A program made the position numbers and the translations under genes. From Amylostereum areolatum (lineage: Eukaryota > Basidiomycota > Agaricomycetes > Russulales > Stereaceae): a DNA stretch of 64,000 nucleotides. The stretch spans positions 682,001-746,000 of the forward strand of contig SAXG01000022.1 in assembly GCA_012932865.1 (NCBI GenBank). The letters are read 5' to 3'. A model generated the notes under the pieces. It made no database searches. It was given only the letters and a program-made list of their open reading frames with translations, and was not told the DNA's origin. This document shows, in pieces, positions 23,031-34,018 of this stretch (position 1 is its first letter; every line of letters begins with the position of its first letter).

Positions 23031-26000
23031 CTAGTACGCTATTTGATGGGAGTGATGGTCCGCGTACTTATTAACGTAGTAAGTATTGAACGCGTCCAGG
23101 GTAAGGGAATGTGGCCAGTAATCGGGAACAAACCCAGCACCAAAGTGGGGGATGAGGTGTGCGGCGCGCATGACAGTGTCAAGGTGTTCGACGGTCTGCA
23201 GGCGGCCATGGTTTGTCCTCTGGGGGACAACCTTCCACATACCCGTTACAGGATCGGGACCCGTCCCTACACGCTTGAAGTGGTCGAGCAGCGCGCACGG
23301 GTAGACGGTCCCATAGTGACGGAACGAGAAAAAAAGTTGGACACGCGCGATGGCCATGCCGTGCATCCCTGGGAGAGTCTCGTCTTCGACGATGTAGATT
23401 GTGTCTCTGCGCGGACCGGACCTGTGCCACTGAGGCGTGGAACGGATGATCTCGTGGTGCATGCCTTCCAGACCGGAGACATCGCTAGGGGAGTGGAAGT
23501 AGGCGTGAGCGGAGTGGAAGACACGGATGCGTCGAGGGTCTTCCTGGAGGTTGTCGTCGGGTGGGAGAGGATCAAGGGGGTGGAGCTGTTGAAACAGGAA
23601 GCGGCGAGTAAGAATCACGAGATTTGGATGATTGATCACTTGCGCAACATCGTCAATTATGCGCGGATAACCACGGGCTGGAGGAAGGAGTGAGAAGTGA
23701 GCAGTGATTAACAGAGCTGGTCACGCACCTGCACGCTTGGGCAGCATAATGTCAGTTGCGACGACACCATCAGCAGCTTCTGCATCATGTACATCAGCAT
23801 GTATCTGTTCGTGCAACTCCTGGAGCTCAATAGCTTCGTTGTCGGGTGGGACGTGCACTTGAGGTGCGGCGTGGCCGGGAGCGGCAGGAAAGTTGGGTGG
23901 GAGACGCCGATTCTCGGGGAGCAAGCCACGGTCCACAAAATCAGCACGAGCGGCGGTCAGTTTGTCGAGCCTCTGGTTGATTGTGAGCATTTGACCTAGA
24001 GCCTCGTAGCGATTAGAACGGCGCCACGGCTCTTTGACGGCGCTGATGTGACGGGACTCCGTGATTGACGAGCAATGGCCAGCTGCAACACCGAAGTCTT
24101 GGGTGAGAACCAGGTAGTGTGACATGGCATGCTGGCGGGGGAGGTTGAAGCCACGAGCGCCGCGAACACCGGTGGTGCGGAAGATCTCCCGGTAGAGGTG
24201 GAAGCGGGCCAGGGCATCCTTGATGGCATCGAGGGTGTCCTCGTTGATCTCGGGGCGGCGGACGAGGTAATAGAAGTCGAGCATTGCGGAAATGGCGCGA
24301 ACCATGTCCGGCGGGACGTAGTCGACAATGGCTGGTATGTAGATCTGGATCAGAATGTCAGTGAGGTGCAGGACAAGGGTGGGGAAGGACATACCTTCAT
24401 CAAGCCTTTCGAATCGTCCCCCGTCCATTGTTTGAAGCGGCGGCCGTGCGGGAATCGCCGCAGGCCAGGGAAGGCGGGAACAGCGGCTAGACTGGGGGTT
24501 CCACGAGGTTAGCGGGTTCATCAAGTAAGTGTGGCCAAGGCACCTACCGGCGGTCTATGTCGTCCATGTACAGGTCAGCACGTTGCTTCCCGTGCGTCTG
24601 CAAGAGATACTTGCCGACCCATTCGACAAGGTGGTCCTTGAAACAGCCCTTGATAAGCTGATGGAGGAGGTCGGGGGTAAGCAGCTGGTGTATGTTGGCG
24701 CGGGGGAAATCGTTTGTGAAAGGCTGACGGCGTGGTCAGAAATGAAGCCATGAAACGACGGGCGTAGACTCACCACAGTAGTGCCATCAATGCCCCAGTT
24801 GAGCCGTAGATCGCCAATCTCGTACTCCGATACCATAAAATCCGTCCAGTCACGCGTGCGCGTGTCACCGGGCCCGTCGAGGTCGTCTGGTGCTGCATCA
24901 CATCTTTCCAGTGGTGAGCTTACCGGTAGGCAACACAAGCAGTTGAGCTCACCTGAAGCACCAACCTTGGACAATCCCTGCTAGATCGCACTGCTCAGGG
25001 TAGTCCGCGATGAAGGGTCCGATGTCGAAGATCACACGACGGAAGTGTCCGTCCGGGCACCTGCGAACGACGGGGGTGGTCATGTGGCCACGGATGGACT
25101 GAAGGATGGCGCTGATCGACGAGTGCATTAGCTGCCGCTTGAAGGCGCGAAACTCAGCATCGTTGTCCTCGCGTCGATCCGCTGGCAAGGAGATCACATT
25201 AGGTTTACAATCGAGCAAGTCGTGTACGCGACATACATGTAGGTATAGCGAGGAAACCGAGAGGGATGAGAGCGTTGCGATGTGCACGGCGCGCGGCGTT
25301 GTGAAGATTGCCGATGGAAATGTACAACGGGTGGTACTCTACGCTGCCCGTGGCCACAGATACCGTGGTCTTGTCGCTGCCGAGGATGATGGGCACGTAC
25401 ATCGCACCCTCGGTGGTCTCGTCGTCCTCGTATATCTTGTCCTGCATGAAAGCCGTCAAGGGCGGAAAGTGGGTGGTGCGATAAGTACGTACTGATTGGC
25501 GCCATGCGAAATTGCCCGTCATGAAGTTTGTCCACCGCCGCTTGCCGTCGGCATCGTAGTGACGAAGGGGCGCGGCATCGAAGGCGAACTTGAACTCCGG
25601 GTTGTCGAGGATGTTGGTCAGGACCGCATCCGGGTCGCGGAACCACACCTCGAGCTCACGCGTCTTCCAGGAGGGGGCTTCGGGGGCAATGTCGCCCGTG
25701 TAGGCCGTCTTGAAGGAGCGCCACGGAGCGTCGCCGTGAGTAATGTGGTCGATAGTCTTGTAGAGCTCCTTGTGGGCTGCGAAAGGGGCGTCTTCCGCAT
25801 GCCGTTCTCCCCAGAGGGCAAACAAGTGGTCAAGCTTGCCGGCAGACATCTGCTCCTCCCGGAAGAGAAAGTCTGCGAGCTGGAATGTGGGTCGGTCTTG
25901 AAACGGGGCCCAGTCGGGACCAGGGCCAGGGTTGCGCGGAGGCGGGGGTGTTCCGTCGGGCAGGTAGATACCATTTTCGTCGCAAGGACGTCCTATGAAG

Positions 26001-26303
26001 CAATTGATGAGCAATAAACGGTTGGCCAAGGGCAAGAAACCTACCGTCGAGATAGGGATGGTGGACTGTGGCAGCTGGAGGGCCACCGTCCCATGGGGGG
26101 CTCGGTTCCGGAGACCAGGGAGGCGTTTGAGGTGGGGGGGAGTTCAGTGGGGTGGAGGGTTCGACAGGCTCAGGGCTGAGGGACGGGGACGGGGGAAGGT
26201 GAGGGAGGCCAGGGTGAACACGGTCACAGTGCATCTTGCGTCCGCGCGGGGTTGTCAGCTTGTTCGGGCAGTGAGGGCATGCGTATCGGGCAGCGGCGGG
26301 CAT
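23031..26303 (-). CDS. Plavaka transposase with N-terminal C2H2 finger
   Basis: This is the transposase of the element. The N-terminus is a C2H2 finger, YACPHCPNKLTTPRGRKMHC ending in DRVH, followed by a Pro-rich linker. The body carries Plavaka landmarks: VPIILGSDKTTVSVATG then HPLYISIGNLHNAARRAHRN; DIGPFIADYPEQCDLAGIVQ then GWC; LTPDLLHQLIKGCFKDHLVE then W; FYYLVRRPEINEDTLDAI; and the C-terminal MHHEIIRSTPQWHRSGPRRD, RVQLFFSFRHYGTVYPCALL and YVNKYADHHSHQIAY. About eight introns of 50-70 nt separate the exons (for example near 25990-26045, 23690-23720). No premature stop is seen in the spliced reading. It probably acts in the nucleus, binding the terminal repeats through its finger; that binding role is inferred. 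Confidence 0.88.
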
Positions 26304-26547
26304 GGTCGATTAGCTAGAGGGACAAAGTACGTACCGAGACGCAAGGATTGCGAAGTTCTTAACAGGTCGTGCGCACCATGGTGCCGGTCGCGGAGGTGTC
26401 AGATTCGTCATAAGTGCAATGATCGGAGCGGGCGGTACATGGATATCGTGAACAGAGGAGCCGAGGGATGTGAGACAGTGTGACAAGAAGGTATCGTACA
26501 GGGGCGACGCACGTGAAACAAGAAGTCGTGACGAAAGCAAAAAAAGG

Positions 26548-29424
26548 TTACGGACGGTGGGAGCGGCAGCGAAGCGAAGACAGGGAGGGTGCAGGGTACA
26601 GAGGGGTGGGGAGAAGTCCGTGGCGAGACATGAGTGAATGGGCATAGAAAAAGAGGAGCCACCGCTCGTGGAGCTGCAGCTGGGCGGGGTCTGCAAGCGA
26701 ATCGATCGCGGTGTTCCGCACCACCGCCGGAGTCAGGCCCCAGCCCGCGCAACCTTGAAACACATCAAATCCGTCGACGCGGACCAGCAGATCTCGCAGG
26801 GCGGCAATCCAACCACGCCTCGCCAAGGGGGACGGGAGATCCCAACCGCGCGCCGCTGTCGGACCATTGAAAAGAACCACGCGCTCGACGAGACCGATGA
26901 TCTCAGCAGTCGGAGCGGTGGAACGAGCTGCTGGATCGTGGAAGTCGAGGGGGATCGGGTCTCTGCCCGCCGGGAGGTCCTGGACAAGAAGCGAGAACTC
27001 GTGCAAGTACCGCTCGTCGAGGAGACGACGGATGACAGCGTAGCGGAGGTCCGGGTCGTCCTCGAAGTGGGCTGGTGTTGGCACGCAACCACAGTCGAGA
27101 CACCCGAGGGCGAGGCGATCAGCGGGATCTGCACTGGACGAGCCATGGGGACTGTTCTTGAGACGTTGCAAGTCTTGAACCAGGCCAGTGGTCATGACAC
27201 CCCACATGGAGGGCATACCCATTTTGAACGGATCGTCAATGTCGAAGTCGGCCTTGTTGGCGTATTCGGCCATCCAGACCTGTTTGTCGAAGATGGCCTT
27301 CCATTCCGAGGGTTTCAGAGGCTTGACCCAGGATTCGACCTTGGCCAGCGCCGGACGTTTCAGGATTACGGGCCAGAGGCGCACGAGCCACGCGAAGAGG
27401 CGACTTTGATTTGCGAGACTTGCGGACCAGAACATCGCCTCGCGGGGAAGGAACGTAAGCATTGCCGCTGTGTTCATCGGCAACGACATGACGGCGGGAT
27501 CGACCTCGGTCACAGCGAGGTCCAAGGGGACCCACGGTGCTTGCATCCATTTTGGCAGGTGGCCCTCGTCAACTCGTCGTTGAAACTCGGCGTTCCAGCC
27601 GGGATGGTCCTTGCCCTTGAGCTGTTTCTTGAACGGGTGCTCGCCATCTGTTAGGGAACTGTTGAGAATCGTGCGATCAAAGACGCACACAGCACGTACC
27701 AAGATCTTCCCCTCGTGCCCTCTTCACTCCGGCGATGTGCCACTGACGACGTTCTTCGGCGTCCAGCCTTTTGGACTCTTCACGCTCCATGTTCGCCTCT
27801 TTCTGGCGCTCCCGCGCCAAGCGCTGCACCAGGCGAGGAGTCGGTCGAAGAGCATCTGTTCGAGGGTCGGCACCGCGAGCCTCACGTTCAAAACGAAGGA
27901 GGTCAGAGCCTTCCGCCGGAGGGTAATACTCCAGCGGAAGGTCATGCTCTTGCCCTGCATGACGCAAGTCAGCCATCACCACTTCTACAGGATGAAAGCT
28001 GCAGACTTACCTGACTCAAAGATTGTGGCGCGGCGAGGGGGATCACGGGCAGATGGACGACAAGGACGCCCTGGCGAGTTGAGGCCTGGTTCGGTGGGCT
28101 GTGCGACGAAGAAGGCGGGAAGACCCCGCGCTGCTACCACCTCGAGTGCTTCACGATCTTGTCGGTGAAACACGGCCCCGCGGACACGCGTGACGATGGA
28201 AGGGTGACCGCGTGCCCAGCGTTCCAAATCCTCGGCCCACTTGAGAAAGGCGTCAAGCTCCAGGAGGGCTGTCCGCAGGAGGTGGAGGACGGCAAGGAAG
28301 ATCGGCCAAGACGTGACACCTGTGTGTGCGAGAACACCGTACGCGTTCGTGGCCCGCTCAAGGGCGTAGACGGGCAAGTCGGAGTGTTGAACATGTCGGT
28401 TGAGGGGACCCCGACGAGCGAGCGAGGCGGCTGCGACGCGCGCGTACTGGGAGGCCGCGCGCTCTTGACGTCGGCGCCAGTCTCCGGCGCAGGTGGCGTT
28501 CGCAATGAAACAACCTGGAGGACCTGCTTGCCACATGGACGTCTTGTCCACGGCCTTGCAGAGTACCGGATCTTCCAGAGCGACGTATGCGAGCCATGGT
28601 GCACGGCGGTCGAAGGGCATGGGATAGCGCGTAAACTCGTGAGGGCCCCAAAGCCCATCGACAAAGACAGCAGGCGCAGGTAACGGGGGGCGTGGCGGAA
28701 ATGCAGCCGTGTTAACGGCGTGAAGGTTGGCGCCGTCAGTCCACGGAATCCACGAGTCGAACTTGATGTCGCGGAGGGCTGGCGGGGCAAGCGATGCCCG
28801 AGGTGCAATTGGGAGGGAGAGGGAGGGAGGGCAGGGCAGGGCCTTTGCGGAGGCGGCCAGAAGGCTCTCTGTTGTGACCGCAGCCGAGGAGGGCGGCGAT
28901 GACGAGGACGGTCGGGGAGGCGCGACACGAGGCAGGTCTGCCCACTCATCATCGTCGAGGTCGTCTTCGTAATCGGCGTCGGTCGCCTTCATCTTCGCCG
29001 ATTGGTTGTACAGGAGAAATACGCCGTGTTCGAGGACCAGATGCTTTTGGTAATGATATCGGCCTTCACGTTCCATGCGACGGCCTGCTTCAAAGTCGAT
29101 CGGCACAGGGGGGGTGTCCTTGCTCGAGCGCGTCCAGTACCATGTCACCGGAATGTGACGTCGACGACGGCGCGCCGAGGCTTGATCGGCCTCCCACTCT
29201 TCAATCGGCATGTTCAACGGCCGCAACAGAGGGGCCGGAATTGGAGGGAAGGACGGCGGATGCGGCGGCCTTGATCGAATGGCCTGCAAGGCATCAGATT
29301 GCCGCTTCAGGCGCATGAGGCAACGACGTACCGAAGACGAACTGGCAGCAGGACTGTCTACCGAGCTGGGACGCTTGCGCGCCAAACCGGCGGGGTGAGA
29401 CGTGGCGTGTGCAGGGGCGGACAT
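26548..29424 (-). CDS. Large Plavaka-borne accessory protein, unrecognised
   Basis: A large minus-strand gene (about 900 residues) sits upstream of the transposase inside the element. Exon 1 (29424 to about 28013) starts MSAPAHATSHPAGLARKRPS. It has an acidic Asp/Glu patch near ATDADYEDDLDDDEWADLP and a Pro/Ser/Ala-rich linker, and continues to RRATIFES. A middle exon has HDLPLEYYPPAEGSDLLRFE and a charged coiled-coil stretch (RQKEANMEREESKRLDAEER). The last large exon (27654 to 26548) carries HPGWNAEFQRRVDEGHLPKW and ends RCRSHRP. A cysteine pair, LGCLDCGC, may bind metal. I recognise no catalytic motif and see no His-x-Asp dioxygenase signature, so it is not clearly one of the TET/JBP genes carried by some fungal transposons. 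It could be an element-encoded DNA-binding or regulatory factor. Confidence 0.7.
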
Positions 29425-30560
29425 CGTTCACCAGAAGTCTATGGCGTCGAACGTGGTCTTCTCGGCCGGTCGCGCGGGTGATACTGCAGCGGTGATGACG
29501 CTTCGAGGGCCGAGGAAGAGATGTTGCCTCGACGATCCACGCGGGGAGGTTGTCTTGTCGTCCGACGGGGGCGGGGGTTCCACCAGGCGTTGCTTATGGT
29601 CCAGGAGATTCCACAGACACGCCGTAAGCTTTTGAAAGCGCCGACGTAGACACTATTGTGTACCACGGCGACGCTCGCACGAGCTCGAAGGTGCGGGAGG
29701 AGGCGGAGGCGGGAGGGGACGGTGAGCACTGGAGCACGGGCGTGGGCACAATCGTGTGGTGAGCGCGCAAGCAGCGAGGCGACTGTGTGCTTACCGTTGT
29801 TTTTGGCGCAGCGAGAATAGGCGAGACGTTGGCCGGCCAAGCGAGCCAGGCAAGACGCAGCGAAAGGGAAGGCAGTGGGCGAGGAGTGGGTGCGAGGAGG
29901 AACGGTCGTAGCGTCGTCAGCAAAGGTTCGAACTTCACGCGGGCTTGAGCGTTGATCGCTCCCACGACCGGTCACGTGCTCTCGGAACTCGGCCACACAA
30001 AAGTGACCGAGAGCCGTACTGTAGATCGTTCCCACACGAGATCACGTGCGTCGCGCACTCAGCAATGCAGCAAAGTCGAACTTGCTCTGCCACGCAACCA
30101 CAACCACGCTCCACACACCCCCCTCCCCTCTGCATCTCTTCCCTTTCGGCCTCCCAACCACTCTCGCCCGCCCGCCTGGACCTCGGCACCCCTCAACACC
30201 CCGACATGGGGACAATCTCGCGCTCATTCGCCCCTCTGGTCCACAACGGTGGCCAGAGGGACGATGAAGGCCCGAGCGACGCCCCACCTCTCAACGTCCA
30301 GGCTTCCAAGACCAAGGTCCCTCGCCCCTCGGTCGCTCTTTTCACCCATCCCCAATCCTGCGCGTCGCTGGCGAATTCCTCGCATCGGTAGCACGCACAT
30401 GGTACGCCGTTTTTTTTTTCCGCCATCGCGCCCTGTCTCACTTGAACCCACACGCAATCAATCGGGCCATTCGGCCTGCGCGAACCGGCTCCGAGCCACA
30501 AAAAGGTGTGTACTATCCTTTGCTATGTTCGCCGTCCTCTCCCCACCAACCTTGACCTCC
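29425..30560. promoter_or_regulatory. Shared divergent promoter of the element's accessory genes
   Basis: About 1.1 kb separates the starts of the two divergent accessory genes. It contains a repeated GATCGYTCCCACRMSNNNTCACGTG-like motif: GATCGCTCCCACGACCGGTCACGTG near 29955 and GATCGTTCCCACACGAGATCACGTG near 30023. Both end in CACGTG and lie about 70 bp apart, which is a plausible pair of regulatory sites. The rest is C-rich leader sequence. The plus-strand gene may have a non-coding first exon, because a GTGTGTAC donor-like site precedes its ATG. Confidence 0.45.
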
Positions 30561-33399
30561 ATGGCCCCCAAACCCAAGTCGTCGTCCAAACCTCGCACCA
30601 AAAAAAACAAAAAGGCCATTCCCCGGCCGCCCACACCTCCAGATACCCCTGCCACACCAGAATCAAGCATCCCGACGGCCGCGCCTGAACCCGATCTGGC
30701 CGCCTCCACCTCCGAGGGCCCTCCCGCCTCTGAGCGTCCTCCCGGTCGTACCCGCCCGTACCGCAAGGCCGCCGACTTCAATCCCGCCGACATCCTGAAG
30801 GAAGCAGCCGGCCGTCGCACGACTGAGGAGAAACGCGCCGACGACGAACGCATCGCACAGGCAAAAGAAGCGGCGGCTGCTGCCAAAGCCGCCGATCAAG
30901 CTGCCCGTGCCCAAGCAGCCGCTGCCCTCCGTGACCAGCAACGCCGCGATGCAGCCAAGACCCGGCAGGCTACTCCACCTGGTCTGTCCTGTCTCTCCCC
31001 TGCATCCCTTCACAATCTTACACGCTTCCTCGCAGAGTCATCGAAGTCCCGCCGCCCGCGTCCCAAGATGCTGTCCAAGACGCCGAAGCAGTCTGATGCA
31101 ACTCCCCCCGTTCGGGTCTCCATTTTAGACGAAGGTACTGTACCTTCGCTCGTTCGTCGCCCAACTCCCCAGCTCACTTCTCTCACCTCTCGTCCTTGTT
31201 GCAGAAATGTCTCCTGACAGTGATCGTGACCCAGCGTATCTCCCGCTGCCAGCGCAAACGTCATCTAGTGATACCGAAGACGCCGGTAACCAAGAAGACG
31301 ATGTGCAATCGTCACCCAACAAGCGTGCAAAGAAAAAACAGCGCAAAGTAAGCCCCACCCGCCTGTATTCAGGCGCATATTGACTTTGCCTAGGCCGGCG
31401 ACCCCACGCCACGCCCCCTGCGGGCCCTCGTGGCTCAGCACGCCAAAGAAGCTGTGCCAGTGAACAGCCCGCTGACGCCGGCCAAGCGCAAAGTCATCCA
31501 GAAATCACATCGGGCCCCTCCACTGGCACCGTCAGTATCTCTCCGCATTTCATATGCATGTTCACCGCGCTGACATCTTTCCTCCAGCAAAGCAAAGGCT
31601 CCCCTCCATGTCCTGGGTGGTATGAATAAGGAGATGGCGTCAATACTCGCCAAGAACCCGGTCGCTCTAGCCCAGCTTGCCAGCTCGAGCTCCATACCCC
31701 GTGTACGCAACGGTACAGCGCCCCTGCCAGACCCAATCGTGATCTCCAGCGACTCTGACGAAGCCCCCCCACCGCCACCGAAGGGCAAGAACAAGATCAA
31801 ACCCAAGGCGGTCCCGGCGCATGCACCGACAGCTGCAGAGAAAGGCAAGGCCAAAGCACCCGATACGCCACACACTGGGCGCACGAGGACGACGACCCAG
31901 GTGAGATCTTTTGCATGCGCAACACTGCTGACTGACGTCAATCCAATCCAGACGAACATCCGTGCCTACGCGACGACGACGCCCCAAGCTACTCAGGTGA
32001 AGCGCGAGCCTGGCATCGTGCAGGATCCCCCACTTTCACTTTCAGTCAAGCCAGAGCCAGGATTGGAGTCTGGTGCCCTGCCCGAGGGTGAGACCACCAC
32101 CGGTCATATAGGTGCCATTCGCAACTTATCGGCGTCGTCGTACTCGTTCGCCGATGAACCTGAGGCACGACGCGCTCAACGGGACGAGTTCCACCCACGG
32201 ATGGCCAGCCATATCATGCGCGAAAAGGAGTTCTTCTCGCCTATGGAATCGCCATCCCTCAAAGAGGGCAATCCAACCTTGCGCGAAGAGCTCGAAGCAG
32301 CTCACCCGACTCAGGCAATCACGGATCAAGATGTCGTTGTGGCAAGGAAATTGGTGTGGAATCTCCTGTCCACGCGTTTTGTATGCTAATGCCAGCACGT
32401 GTAGATGGGCGATTACCTGAACAACATCAGAAGCGAAATGGCGAAGACAGCGATCCGCGTCGTGGGGGAGACCCTTGCGAGGGAAGCAGCCCATCCCCCG
32501 CACTTCAGTCAGCGGCAGCTTGCTCTAATGATGCTAGAGCCCGACGCAAACGGGCGGCAGCGCTATCTCTGCAAGACGCCTGAGGTACGTGTACACCATC
32601 TCCGTCGACGTGCACTTACGCGACCCCGACAGGATGGGAAGGGCATCTGGGAAAACCAAGACTTTCTCAAAACTGCATTGGTGCCATATTCGAAGCTCCG
32701 GGTTGGGCAGGGTGACACAATTCGTGATCCCCTCATCGGGATGTTTGCTGTTGCGGCCAGCACTGTACGTCTCACCCCCATCACCTCAACCGTCCGTTCG
32801 TTCACTTTGTGCTACAGCAGGAGTATGCGTACACGTTGTATGCGTCCGATGATACCGCGGCCATGGACAAGGTCACAGGCAAGACCACGTCCAAGACAGG
32901 CGGCCGTGCAAAATGGGACTTCACGAGCATGTGGCGCATGCACGCTCAAGCCTACGCGGCGTCCCTAGCGAACGTCAGTCCAAGGAAGTGGCTGACCATT
33001 ATGACTGCCTTGAAGTCACTCGCGGGTACGAAAGACAGTGAAGCCGCCGCGCTGCCCGATGTGGATATACGCCTGGAGCGGGACTCGCGCGCAAACATCA
33101 TGGCGTCATCGGATATTGAGATGGGGTCTGATGAGGGGGGCGACGACGACGATGACGATGACAGCAACGACGACGATGGCGACAATGAGGGGAAGGAGGC
33201 CGTCGAGGGGCAGGAGGCTGTCGAGGGGCAGGAGGCCGAGAAAGGCGGCCAAGGTATCCGCTCGTCCCCTCTTCTCACACCGGAGACTGATCAAGGCATA
33301 GATGATTGGGGCGTACTGGCTATGGATGGTGTGGAGGGTGAGGAGGAAGCTGCAGTGTTCATGTCGGATTTGTCCGAGTTGGACGAGATGGAGATGTAG
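30561..33399 (+). CDS. Second Plavaka-borne accessory protein, unrecognised
   Basis: This plus-strand gene encodes a protein with a long disordered basic N-terminus (MAPKPKSSSKPRTKKNKKA), Pro/Thr-rich stretches and an Ala-rich charged helix near YRKAADFNPADILKEAAGRR. Further exons give SPDSDRDPAYLPL, DPIVISSDSDEAPP (a SUMO-interacting-type V/I-x-V/I-S-S-D-S-D motif) and then the better-structured part. That part includes MGDYLNNIRSEMAKTAIRVV, WENQDFLKTALVPYSKLRVG, DPLIGMFAVAAST and WDFTSMWRMHAQAYAA. The end is very acidic, with a run of Asp and tandem EAVEGQ repeats, then FMSDLSELDEMEM. Six or more introns of 50-70 nt are inferred. The function is unknown. Its placement within the terminal repeats and divergent from the other accessory gene suggests it is part of the element rather than captured host sequence. 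Confidence 0.65.
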
Positions 33400-34018
33400 A
33401 CGGTAAGTCAGCCTTAATTACCTTATCGCTGCAGGTTCTAATTGCCCCGTTTGCAGGATACCCCTGGGAAATGTTCCCATTCTCAGCTCACAACATCCAT
33501 TGTAGCTCTATTGTGCGCGTGCAACTGGTACGTCTGTTCATATCACATCAACGCCGCATTGCTAACCCCTGAATGATAGTTCTATCATTTATTTATTTAT
33601 CTAATGGGCAACACATGCCTGAGGTTGCTTGCTGGCGGGTCGCCGTTGTTTGTATTCTCTCGGTTGTTCTGTTTTTACTACACTCCATCTCACTGAATAA
33701 TAAAAAACCAAAAAAATGCTGCTGGCAGCAAAAAAAAAAGACCTTGTGACCTAAGTGCTTGACAGCATATCGGCCTATCCGCGGCCCCGCGAGAACCGAT
33801 GACTTGCGAACCTGGTGAGCTCTTGGCCTGGGGACCCCCCGACCTGGTGACCTCATGAGACTTATCATTTATTTTATTTTGAGGTTATATATATATTAAT
33901 AATTCGGGAGCTAGGAGCTCACTTAGGTCGCCAGGCAAGTGACCTGGGGATAGGTCACCGCCTATCGACCTAAGTGACCTCCTATAGGTCACTTAGGTCA
34001 TGTGCACTTTCCCTGATG
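33400..34018. repeat. Right subterminal region with clustered GACCTAAGTGACC motifs
   Basis: Downstream of the last gene the element has about 600 non-coding bases. Motif copies occur at 33748-33757, 33920-33929, 33967-33979 and 33987-33999 in both orientations. The last two form a perfect 13-bp palindrome with a 7-bp spacer. One copy (22927-22936) lies in the left subterminal region. A-rich runs (33700-33740) and a TATATATATATTAATAATT stretch are also present. Such arrays are typical transposase-binding regions in CACTA-like elements; binding here is inferred. Confidence 0.6.
33994..34018 (-). repeat. Right terminal inverted repeat of the Plavaka element
   Basis: Read on the minus strand this starts CATCAGGGAAAGTGCAC. 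It is followed on the plus strand by GT, the right copy of the target duplication. Confidence 0.8.

Larger units (their letters stand above)
22797..34018. mobile_element. Complete Plavaka-type DNA transposon, 11.2 kb
   Basis: The element is bounded by imperfect 25-bp terminal inverted repeats beginning CATCAGG (22797-22821 and 33994-34018, 22 of 25 matching, the outer 17 with one mismatch). It is flanked by a 2-bp GT target duplication (22795-22796 and 34019-34020). A second, internal 16-bp inverted pair (GACCTAAGTGAGCTCC) lies at 22927-22942 and 33914-33929. Inside are a Plavaka-family transposase on the minus strand, a second large minus-strand gene and a divergent plus-strand gene. Plavaka belongs to the CACTA/CMC-like cut-and-paste transposons of fungi. 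All three genes look free of obvious stop codons, so the copy may be intact. Confidence 0.85.

Noticed and set aside
23043..23693. 216-codon plus-strand frame
   Set aside because: Antisense to the Plavaka transposase C-terminus.
26638..27654. 338-codon plus-strand frame
   Set aside because: Antisense to the large accessory gene. GC-rich codon bias keeps the opposite strand open.
33176..33250. GA-rich tandem repeat as a regulatory or CRISPR-like array
   Set aside because: It is in frame and encodes the EAVEGQ repeats of the accessory protein.
26548..33399. TET/JBP-type dioxygenase as transposon cargo
   Set aside because: Some fungal transposons carry such genes, but I found no His-x-Asp with a distal His and Arg in either accessory protein.
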